The notes below the pieces were generated by a model. The model made no database searches. It had not been told where the DNA came from and was given only the letters and a program-made list of their open reading frames with translations. Both the position numbers and the translations under genes were made by a program. This document shows, piece by piece, positions 1 through 5,085 of a stretch of 5,857 nucleotides of DNA (positions are counted from its first letter, which is position 1; every line of letters starts with the position of its first letter). Source of the stretch: Saprospirales bacterium (GTDB taxonomy: Bacteria; Bacteroidota; Bacteroidia; Chitinophagales; JADJOU01); NCBI GenBank assembly GCA_947461165.1, contig CANHJR010000094.1, positions 1-5,857 on the forward strand. Reading direction: 5' to 3'.

Positions 1-249
1 GAACCTAGAGCAGATTATAGAAGAGAGGATTTTGAGGATGCAGGGTCAGAATATATCCATAAAGAAGAGCAGTCTACTAGAGATCGTTCAGATGATCGCC
101 AAGATCGTCATCAGCACACTCCAAAGCCAGCGAACAAAGAGTTTGCATTCAATACGGATTCTATAAAAACGATGAGTGAGAATAAGTTGGATTTCTCCAA
201 GGATAATGTAAAAGAGTATAGCGAGGACGAAGAAGATCTAGCTATGTAA
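1..249 (+). CDS. C-terminal end of an unrecognised protein with a charged, disordered tail (partial, 5' end outside window)
   Basis: Frame 1 is open from the window edge to a TAA at 247-249, giving 82 residues. I do not recognise the protein. The visible part has 24 Asp/Glu and 14 Arg/Lys. It contains an Arg/Asp/Gln/His-rich stretch (about residues 27-39, e.g. RDRSDDRQDRH), few hydrophobic residues, no predicted membrane segment, and an acidic end (SEDEEDLAM). This composition suggests an intrinsically disordered C-terminal tail, as found on some RNA- or DNA-binding enzymes and on proteins with partner-recruiting tails. The function lies in the missing N-terminal part and cannot be inferred from here. 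That this is coding is supported by the continuous reading frame and by its stop falling just before the convergent methyltransferase gene (5-bp gap). A terminator-like hairpin with a T-run overlaps its stop codon. Confidence 0.7.
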   Translation, partial: EPRADYRREDFEDAGSEYIHKEEQSTRDRSDDRQDRHQHTPKPANKEFAFNTDSIKTMSENKLDFSKDNVKEYSEDEEDLAM

Positions 250-264
250 CTTCTTCACTTTTTT
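229..264 (+). terminator. Candidate intrinsic terminator of the upstream + strand gene
   Basis: GAAGAAG (229-235) and CTTCTTC (250-256) form a perfect 7-bp inverted repeat with a 14-nt loop, followed after two bases by six T's (259-264). This is the order expected of a rho-independent terminator for rightward transcription. The stem lies inside the coding end and the stop codon of the partial gene sits in the loop. The stem is fairly AT-rich (3 G/C pairs of 7) and the loop is large, so it would be weak. No T-run follows it on the minus strand, so it should not terminate the opposing methyltransferase transcript efficiently. Confidence 0.4.
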
Positions 265-896
265 CTAGCCATCAAGATCCCATCTCGAATGGGCAGTATG
301 GTTGTAAAATATTGTGGATGATTCATGACCATGTTGGTGACATCGACAATCGCTTGTGTATCTGAATTGATGCTATCTTTTTGTGTAACTCGGCCGTTCC
401 ATAAGATATTATCTATGAGAATATAGCCTCCAGATTTTATTTTTGAATCTGCTATTTGGAAGTATTTGGGGTAATTTTTTTTGTCTGCGTCCATAAATAA
501 CAAATCAATAGACTCATCTAGTACTGTCGGTAGAAAATCAAGACCTGGTATCAGCTGAAAGTCAATAATTTCATTTAGATTGCATTTGTCAAAATACTTG
601 ATTGGAATATAAGAAATATCATCGTTGACATCCAAGGTTATCAGCTTGGCGCCTTCTTGCATAGCAGAAGCCATACAGATAGCAGAATATCCTGTAAATG
701 TTCCTAATTCGATAACCAGTTTTGGATTAAGTGCTGCTGTAAATTGAAATAAAAAATTCCCTTGCTCAGCACCAGATATCATATGTGGGAGCATCACTTT
801 GAGATAGGTTTCCCGCTCTAGTTCCTCTAATTCAGGTCGAATATGCATACTGTATCGACGGATATATTCTTGAATTTCGGGATGTACAATTTCCAT
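255..896 (-). CDS. SAM-dependent O-methyltransferase (caffeoyl-CoA/catechol OMT-like, Methyltransf_3 family)
   Basis: 213 residues, the usual length for bacterial class I O-methyltransferases of this family. The order of motifs is classic. An N-terminal helical region (about 20-50) contains RETYLKVMLPHMISG. SAM-binding motif I is VIELGTFTGYS (61-71). An acidic ribose-binding strand end is LDVN (88-91). A metal/catalytic strand is FMDADKKNYPKYF (134-146), with Asp136 and Lys139 in the positions of the catechol-OMT Asp and Lys. LIDNILWNGRV (160-170) supplies the second Asp-Asn metal-binding pair (162-163). The family transfers a methyl group from SAM to a hydroxyl of a catechol-like or other small substrate, using a divalent metal, in the cytoplasm. 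The substrate cannot be told from sequence, and some relatives act on tRNA. The ATG start is preferred because the N-terminus aligns with family expectation; no Shine-Dalgarno is visible. It is divergent from the nitronate monooxygenase gene with 46 bp between, and I found no TAnnTTTG promoter for it in that gap. Confidence 0.92.
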   Translation of the reverse strand: MEIVHPEIQEYIRRYSMHIRPELEELERETYLKVMLPHMISGAEQGNFLFQFTAALNPKLVIELGTFTGYSAICMASAMQEGAKLITLDVNDDISYIPIKYFDKCNLNEIIDFQLIPGLDFLPTVLDESIDLLFMDADKKNYPKYFQIADSKIKSGGYILIDNILWNGRVTQKDSINSDTQAIVDVTNMVMNHPQYFTTILPIRDGILMARKK

Positions 897-900
897 ATCT

Positions 901-935
901 TTTTGATCTGTTCTGACGGCGAATATCTAAATTTG
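901..935 (+). promoter_or_regulatory. Bacteroidota-type promoter (TTG, then TAAATTTG) for the nitronate monooxygenase operon
   Basis: TAAATTTG at 928-935 is an exact match to the Bacteroidota primary-sigma -7 consensus TAnnTTTG. A TTTTG at 901-905 supplies the -33 TTG, with 22 bp between the elements, inside the roughly 17-23 bp range described for this phylum. The match lies in the only divergent intergenic gap of the window. Transcription should begin about 4-8 bases after the TTTG, that is at or just before the ATG at 943. The -33 element abuts the start of the divergent methyltransferase gene, so expression of the two could be linked. It is a sequence match only; the start site is inferred. 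Confidence 0.6.
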
Positions 936-942
936 CAGCAAT

Positions 943-1890
943 ATGCAAGGAAATAATCGTATTACTCAACTTTTTGGTATCGAAAAGCCAATAATTCAGG
1001 CAGGAATGATTTGGTGCAGCGGATGGAAACTGGCTGCGGCAGTTAGTAAAGCAGGGGGATTAGGGGTTATCGGTGCGGGATCCATGTATCCTGATGTTTT
1101 AAAAGAGCATTTGACCAAATTGAAGGCGAGCACGTCCAAACCTTTTGCTGTCAATTTACCATTACTTTATCCTGATATCGAAAAGCATGTTCAATCTTGT
1201 ATAGATTTTCAAGTTCCCATTGTCATTACATCTGCAGGTAGCCCAAAAACGTGGACAAAAACCTTGCAAGAACAAGGAATTATTGTGGTTCATGTTGTAA
1301 GTTCCAGTGTTTTTGCTTTGAAATCGCAAGAAGCTGGAGTGGATGCTGTCATTGCCGAAGGATTTGAAGCAGGTGGTCACAATGGACGTGAAGAAACTAC
1401 AACGATCTGCCTTATACCCAAGGTTCGCGATGTTCTTCATATTCCACTCATTGCGGCTGGAGGTATCGGTTGTGGCAGAAGTATGTTAGCAGCGATGGCC
1501 TTAGGTGCTGATGCTGTTCAGATTGGAAGTCGATTTGTGGCGAGTATCGAGTCTAGTGCTAGTCAAGCCTTTAAGGAAAAGGTCCTCGAAGCGAAAGAAG
1601 GTGATACAAAGCTCATGATGAAGGACATCACGCCTGTAAGACTATTGAAAAATGAATTTTATCAAAAAGTTGAATCAGCTGAAAATAACTGCTTAACCAA
1701 GGAAGCTAGATTGGAATTACTTGGTCGTGGTAGAGCCAAATTGGGAATGTTTGAAGGTGATATGATTGAAGGAGAATTGGAGATCGGGCAAGTGAGTGCA
1801 AATTTTCAAGAGCTAAAACCAGCGGCAGAGATCGTTGAAGAAATTTGGAATCAGTTTTTAGAAGAAAAAGAACGATTGATCCGTTTATGA
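943..1890 (+). CDS. Nitronate monooxygenase / 2-nitropropane dioxygenase family FMN enzyme (FabK-like)
   Basis: 315 residues, full length for the family. It is an FMN-binding TIM barrel. The N-terminal signature is PIIQAGMIWCSGWKLAAAVS (18-36 region), then AGGLGVIGAGS (37-47), PFAVNLPLL (67-75) and ITSAGSPK (95-102). The active-site segment is IAEGFEAGGHNG, with His146 at the position of the catalytic histidine of this superfamily. The phosphate-binding region is LIAAGGIGCG followed by ALGADAVQIGSRFVA. Members oxidise alkyl nitronates with oxygen, and the close relative FabK reduces enoyl-ACP in fatty-acid synthesis. The EGxEAGGHxG motif occurs in both groups, so the substrate is uncertain. 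The ATG at 943 is the first possible start, because a TAA lies in frame at 928-930. This is the first gene of the + strand run, and its stop overlaps the next start in ATGA (1887-1890). The product is probably cytoplasmic. Confidence 0.88.
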   Translation: MQGNNRITQLFGIEKPIIQAGMIWCSGWKLAAAVSKAGGLGVIGAGSMYPDVLKEHLTKLKASTSKPFAVNLPLLYPDIEKHVQSCIDFQVPIVITSAGSPKTWTKTLQEQGIIVVHVVSSSVFALKSQEAGVDAVIAEGFEAGGHNGREETTTICLIPKVRDVLHIPLIAAGGIGCGRSMLAAMALGADAVQIGSRFVASIESSASQAFKEKVLEAKEGDTKLMMKDITPVRLLKNEFYQKVESAENNCLTKEARLELLGRGRAKLGMFEGDMIEGELEIGQVSANFQELKPAAEIVEEIWNQFLEEKERLIRL

Positions 1891-2351
1891 CAGAAGCACA
1901 AGCTAGAACGGTTTTAGGTCTTCCAGCACCTTTTACATTGGATCAATTAAAGCGTCAATATCGAGCTAAAGTATTGATTTCACATCCCGATAAAAACAAC
2001 GGAGACGATACCAGATTTTTAATTGTAAAACAGGCTTATGAGCATTTGCTTCAAAGTCTTCAAAATGGTAATTTTCGTCAACAGACAAAAATACCAAATC
2101 GAGAAACTCAACAGCGTCGATATCAGGCTGAATATAAGTATAAGCAGAGAGTAAGGCGCGATATCGATTGGGCCAAAATGGAAGAAAATAAGAAAAAGAG
2201 ATATCAAAGAGAGTTTGGTGAAAATGCCAAGTATGGATGCCTGATCGTTGTAATTATAACGATTATATCATTTGTGCTTGGTAGCCTTTTTGATCCTGAG
2301 TTTAATGGAGAAAAGGAAAAACAAAGAAATGCTCTCCACGAATTCGAATAA
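1887..2351 (+). CDS. Small J-domain (DnaJ-like) protein with C-terminal membrane anchor
   Basis: 154 residues from the chosen ATG. The J domain occupies about residues 5-57: helix I VLGL, basic helix II LKRQYRAKVL, the diagnostic HPD loop (His33-Pro34-Asp35, in SHPDKNN), and helix III FLIVKQAYEHLL. A highly charged Lys/Arg/Gln/Glu linker follows (about 60-115), then one hydrophobic segment CLIVVIITIISFVLGSLF (about 118-135) and a short acidic tail. There is no Gly/Phe region, zinc-finger domain or substrate-binding domain, so this is a class III J-protein. The HPD motif normally stimulates a DnaK/Hsp70 ATPase. Positive residues before the membrane segment (KKKRYQREF) predict a cytoplasmic J domain tethered to the inner membrane. 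A TTG start 42 bases upstream is in frame but less likely than the ATG at 1887, which overlaps the upstream stop as ATGA and begins right at the J domain. It ends in tandem TAA TAA. The client is unknown. Confidence 0.87.
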   Translation: MTEAQARTVLGLPAPFTLDQLKRQYRAKVLISHPDKNNGDDTRFLIVKQAYEHLLQSLQNGNFRQQTKIPNRETQQRRYQAEYKYKQRVRRDIDWAKMEENKKKRYQREFGENAKYGCLIVVIITIISFVLGSLFDPEFNGEKEKQRNALHEFE

Positions 2352-2383
2352 TAAATCAATAAAAAAACTAAATTACACAAACC

Positions 2384-3082
2384 ATGAAGTTCAATTATAG
2401 AATGTTTTTATCTGCAACGATTATAATTATTTTTGTTAGTGCTTGGTGGTATGGCGTTCAATTGATACAAGACACCCAAACAATCCCAAGTGGACTCGGC
2501 TATTACTATTCGGACACTACTCATGCGGAGGATTACAAGGTGAGAGACTTTCAATTCTACAACCAGGATTCCATTTTGATAAGTAGAGCCAACTTTGAGA
2601 ATAAAATATGGGTTACAGACTTCTTTTTTAGCACCTGTGAAGGAATTTGTCCTATCATGAATACAAATCTAGGTCTGGTTCAGAGCCAGTATAAGGAGGA
2701 CACCAATGTTTTGTTATTATCACATACTGTTGACCCTAAGACGGATGATATACCGCGATTAAAAGCATATTCACAGAGAATGGGAGGTATTCCTAGTAAA
2801 TGGCATTTTGTGACTGGAAGGGAAGAGGATATCTATGAATTGGCACGAAAATCATATTTTGTAGCAACACCAAAGGATAGTACTTTAAATGAAGACTTTG
2901 TGCATAGTCAGTTGATTTGTTTGATCGATCCACATCTCCATATCCGTGGTTATTATGATGGTACCAATGGAAAAGATATAAAAAAGCTAATTGAAGATAT
3001 TCAAAAGCTAAAGGTTGAATATAACAAAGACGGACGTCAAAAAACACTAGATATTTTCCCCTACTTTCGAAATAATCAATGA
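2384..3082 (+). CDS. Sco1/SenC/PrrC-family copper chaperone, membrane-anchored
   Basis: 232 residues. An N-terminal signal anchor (about 7-27, LSATIIIIFVSAWWYGV) with positive residues before it places the thioredoxin-fold domain in the periplasm. The copper-binding motif is STCEGICP, with Cys85 and Cys89 in CxxxC spacing. The conserved distal histidine is His174 (EDFVHSQ). Other family landmarks are WVTDFFF (76-82), LLSHTVDP (111-118), WHFVTG (140-145) and IDP…IRGYYDG (181-193). Sco proteins deliver copper to, and reduce, the CuA site of cytochrome c oxidase, and some act as thiol-disulfide factors. All three copper ligands are present, so a metallochaperone role is likely. No oxidase subunit gene lies in the window. 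The start follows a 32-bp A/T-rich leader (seven A's at 2361-2367), without a Shine-Dalgarno or TAnnTTTG, so transcription is probably from upstream. Its TGA overlaps the next ATG (ATGA, 3079-3082). Confidence 0.93.
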   Translation: MKFNYRMFLSATIIIIFVSAWWYGVQLIQDTQTIPSGLGYYYSDTTHAEDYKVRDFQFYNQDSILISRANFENKIWVTDFFFSTCEGICPIMNTNLGLVQSQYKEDTNVLLLSHTVDPKTDDIPRLKAYSQRMGGIPSKWHFVTGREEDIYELARKSYFVATPKDSTLNEDFVHSQLICLIDPHLHIRGYYDGTNGKDIKKLIEDIQKLKVEYNKDGRQKTLDIFPYFRNNQ

Positions 3083-3939
3083 GGCTTCTTCTCTATTCCA
3101 AAAGTTGTGATCCTTTCTATAATCTAGCTATGGAAGAGGTGATAGTGCGAAAATACCCGCTAGAGGATTGTGAGGTTTTGGTGATTTATCTGAACGATCC
3201 TTGTATCGTTTTAGGCAAAAATCAAAATGTTCTAGCAGAGGTTTCATTATCTGCAATTGAAGACAGTGCTGTCATTAAATCTCGGAGAATAAGTGGTGGT
3301 GGAACGGTTGTACATGATTTGGGCAATATTAACTTTTCGTTTTTTACAAAACATGACATTCAGAATGTAAATAATTATTCAAACTCTGTTGGTTGGATGG
3401 TCGAATGTCTACATCAAATGGGGATCCAATGTCATCAAAATAATCGAAATGCAATTTTTCTTTCTAATGGAAAAAAAATAAGTGGAAGTGCCCAATTCTC
3501 TACCTCCAACGGCATCCTTTCTCATTTTTCTCTTTTGTATAATTCCGATTTGGATTTTGTTCGATACTGTTTGTCAAAAAATGATTCATTTCGGATGACA
3601 ACCAAAGCCAGTCCGAGTGTCCGATCAGAAGTTGACAATTTGAAGAATTATTTGTCGATTTCACAGGCTGCATTTATTGACGAGATAATGGGATTTTGGA
3701 AAGCAGATGAGGTTTTGGATATCGCACCATTTCAAGAGGAAATCAAGAAATTGAGGAATACAAAGTATTCCAATACATCCTACGTTTTCAATACGGCTTG
3801 TAATGGCATTATTCAGAAAAACGATATATCAATCACCATCAATCAAGGAATTATCGAGAATGAATGCACGTTTCACAATATTGATTTTCAAATGAAATCA
3901 ATATTCGATCCTGTTATTATGGATTATCTTAGAGACTAA
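3079..3939 (+). CDS. lplA: Lipoate-protein ligase A family protein
   Basis: 286 residues. The biotin/lipoate-ligase fold is clear: DPFYNLAMEE (11-20), VLGKNQN (44-50), the lipoate-binding RRISGGGTVVHDLGNINFSF (69-88), and GKKISGSAQF (131-140), in which Lys133 falls at the position of the catalytic lysine of E. coli LplA. SPSVRSEVDNL matches the SVRSxVxNL linker to the accessory domain. The family activates free lipoate (or octanoate) with ATP and attaches it to E2 subunits of 2-oxoacid dehydrogenases and to GcvH, in the cytoplasm. Differences from E. coli LplA: the Asp of the usual RND motif is Ala here (RNAIF, 123-127), HHGTLL is SHFSLL, and the accessory domain is shorter (E. coli LplA has about 337 residues). 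A ligase is most likely, but a lipoyl/octanoyl transferase of the same fold cannot be excluded. The gene is coupled to sco by an ATGA overlap. Its TAA overlaps the convergent hslR stop. Confidence 0.88.
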   Translation: MRLLLYSKSCDPFYNLAMEEVIVRKYPLEDCEVLVIYLNDPCIVLGKNQNVLAEVSLSAIEDSAVIKSRRISGGGTVVHDLGNINFSFFTKHDIQNVNNYSNSVGWMVECLHQMGIQCHQNNRNAIFLSNGKKISGSAQFSTSNGILSHFSLLYNSDLDFVRYCLSKNDSFRMTTKASPSVRSEVDNLKNYLSISQAAFIDEIMGFWKADEVLDIAPFQEEIKKLRNTKYSNTSYVFNTACNGIIQKNDISITINQGIIENECTFHNIDFQMKSIFDPVIMDYLRD

Positions 3940-3942
3940 TCC
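3921..3942. repeat. Inverted repeat (hairpin) spanning the two convergent stop codons; candidate bidirectional terminator or 3'-end stabiliser
   Basis: GGATTA (3921-3926) pairs with TAATCC (3937-3942). The inner TCT (3927-3929) pairs with AGA (3933-3935), leaving a 3-nt loop TAG and one bulged C (3936). This gives 9 base pairs in 22 bases on either strand. It lies exactly over the end of lplA (TAA 3937-3939) and of hslR (TAG, complement of 3936-3938). No T-run follows on either strand, so it does not look like a standard intrinsic terminator. The position, rather than the predicted strength, is what argues for a role. Confidence 0.4.
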
Positions 3943-4322
3943 TCATCACTGAAAAATTCATCGATATTTCTTCTTTCTCGCTTGGTTGGTCGTCCTAGGC
4001 CTTTATCTCTAATGGCATTGAGCGAAAATGCAGATTGATTTTTTGTTTGATTTTCTAGACTATTACTAATGATTTTATAGCATTCTGTGGCAATGGAAGC
4101 AGCCACTCTTTTCGGAATAATTTGTAGAACTTCTATTTCGAGTGTTTGTTGTTCTCGTTTTATTTTGTAGATTTCTCCTGTTTTTACCTTTTTTGAGGCT
4201 TTGACTGAATCGCCATTGAGTTTTACCTTTCCTCCTTCAAGTGCTGTAGAGGCCATGGATCGTGTTTTATACATCCTGATCGCCCAAAGATATTTGTCAA
4301 TACGAATTTCTGAGTCAGTCAT
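3936..4322 (-). CDS. hslR: S4-domain RNA-binding heat-shock protein Hsp15
   Basis: 128 residues, close to the usual Hsp15 length. The S4 domain spans about residues 6-66: IRIDKYLWAIRMYKTRSMA, then EGGKVKLNG and VKTGEIYKIKR. It is followed by KRVAASIATECY and the basic C-terminal signature GLGRPTKRERRNIDEF (108-123), both typical of the Hsp15 family. E. coli Hsp15 binds free 50S subunits that carry a stalled nascent chain with tRNA and helps recycle them. Binding is through the S4 fold; no enzymatic activity is expected. The start overlaps the rlmB stop by one base (TAATG on the minus strand), so it is probably translated by coupling with rlmB, and both products act on the large subunit. The 3' end overlaps lplA by 4 bp, tail to tail. 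The weaker alternative name is a generic S4-domain protein. Confidence 0.9.
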   Translation of the reverse strand: MTDSEIRIDKYLWAIRMYKTRSMASTALEGGKVKLNGDSVKASKKVKTGEIYKIKREQQTLEIEVLQIIPKRVAASIATECYKIISNSLENQTKNQSAFSLNAIRDKGLGRPTKRERRNIDEFFSDED

Positions 4323-5077
4323 TAAATCACTCGTTTTTGAAAGAAATGATGGAATAAAATACCTGCAGATACAGAGACGTTCAGAGAATCAAATCGCTCA
4401 GAATTCATATTGATTTTGACGGATTGGGTTAGAACTTTTTGCATTGGTAGACTAATACCGGTATTCTCATTTCCAAGAACTAACACGGTAGGCAGATTGA
4501 CATCAATTTGTTCCAATCCTGCTTGTGCTTTTTCTGAGGAACCAATTACCTGAAAACCACATTGCACCAAATAATCCAATGCTTCCCATACATTATCCAC
4601 TCTACAAATTGGGATTTGAGATAATGCGCCAGCACTTGCTTTCACGGCTTGTGCATTCACCGAAACGGAGTTTCTATTCGGGATAATAATCGCATCCATA
4701 TCAAAACATACAGCACTTCTTGCAATTGCGCCAAAATTCCCAACATCTGTGATTCTATCTAGTAGAACAAACACCGGCTGACGACCCTGTTCTATCAAGA
4801 AGTTATAGATATCATCTATTCGAGAATATTCAAATTCGTTGATTATCGCAACCACACCTTGATGACTCACATTTTGATCCTTATAGAAAGGGTAGATCAA
4901 ATAGTCAATCTTCTGGCTAGGCACTTTTTTTGTTGGGATATCGCATTCTTTGCATAGTCTTTGAATTTCTCCAGTATCCTTGGTTTGTTGGCTAATCCAT
5001 ACGGTATCTATTGTAGCACCGGACTTAATTGCTTCAATCACTGCGTTTTTTCCGAAGATGATATCCTTTTTTTTCAT
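4322..5077 (-). CDS. rlmB: 23S rRNA (guanosine-2251-2'-O)-methyltransferase RlmB (TrmH/SpoU family)
   Basis: 251 residues, normal for RlmB. The N-terminal substrate-binding domain (about 1-80) begins with IIFGKNAVIEAI, the FGxxAVxEAL signature of RlmB, and contains the SHQGVVA segment (71-77). The SPOUT catalytic domain has motif 1 LDRITDVGNFGAIARSA (106-122, with Asn114 and Arg120), motif 2 VLVLGNENTGIS (198-209) and motif 3 INMNSERFDSLNVSVSAGI (222-240), which form the trefoil-knot SAM site. RlmB methylates the ribose of G2251 in the 23S P-loop (E. coli numbering). A related tRNA Gm methyltransferase is possible, but the N-terminal domain favours RlmB. The ATG is followed by eight A's (MKKK) and preceded by an A/T-rich leader without a Shine-Dalgarno. 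It lies 8 bp after the permease stop and overlaps hslR by one base, so it is the middle gene of the minus-strand operon. Confidence 0.93.
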   Translation of the reverse strand: MKKKDIIFGKNAVIEAIKSGATIDTVWISQQTKDTGEIQRLCKECDIPTKKVPSQKIDYLIYPFYKDQNVSHQGVVAIINEFEYSRIDDIYNFLIEQGRQPVFVLLDRITDVGNFGAIARSAVCFDMDAIIIPNRNSVSVNAQAVKASAGALSQIPICRVDNVWEALDYLVQCGFQVIGSSEKAQAGLEQIDVNLPTVLVLGNENTGISLPMQKVLTQSVKINMNSERFDSLNVSVSAGILFHHFFQKRVI

Positions 5078-5085
5078 GTATATGT

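Noticed and set aside
1162..1440. 92-codon minus-strand open frame inside the nitronate monooxygenase gene
   Set aside because: It is antisense to a well-supported enzyme, has no recognisable motif and a Cys/Phe-rich random composition.
1845..1886. Upstream TTG start that would add 14 residues to the J-domain protein
   Set aside because: The ATG at 1887 overlaps the previous stop as ATGA and begins directly at the J domain; the extension (MESVFRRKRTIDPF) lies wholly inside the upstream gene and matches no family feature.
2352..2383. Possible separate promoter for sco in the 32-bp gap (TAAATTAC)
   Set aside because: It matches only the TA and part of the TTTG of the consensus, and no -33 TTG is well placed in the gap; an A/T-rich leader is the simpler reading.
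2793..3047. 84-codon minus-strand open frame inside the sco gene
   Set aside because: It is antisense to conserved Sco motifs and has no family resemblance or start signal.
4201..4413. 70-codon + strand open frame across the hslR/rlmB junction
   Set aside because: It runs antisense through two conserved genes and shows no motif.
5067..5074. Run of eight T's at the rlmB start, considered as a + strand terminator T-run
   Set aside because: No stem precedes it on the + strand, and it codes the MKKK start of RlmB; A-rich early codons are common and favour initiation.
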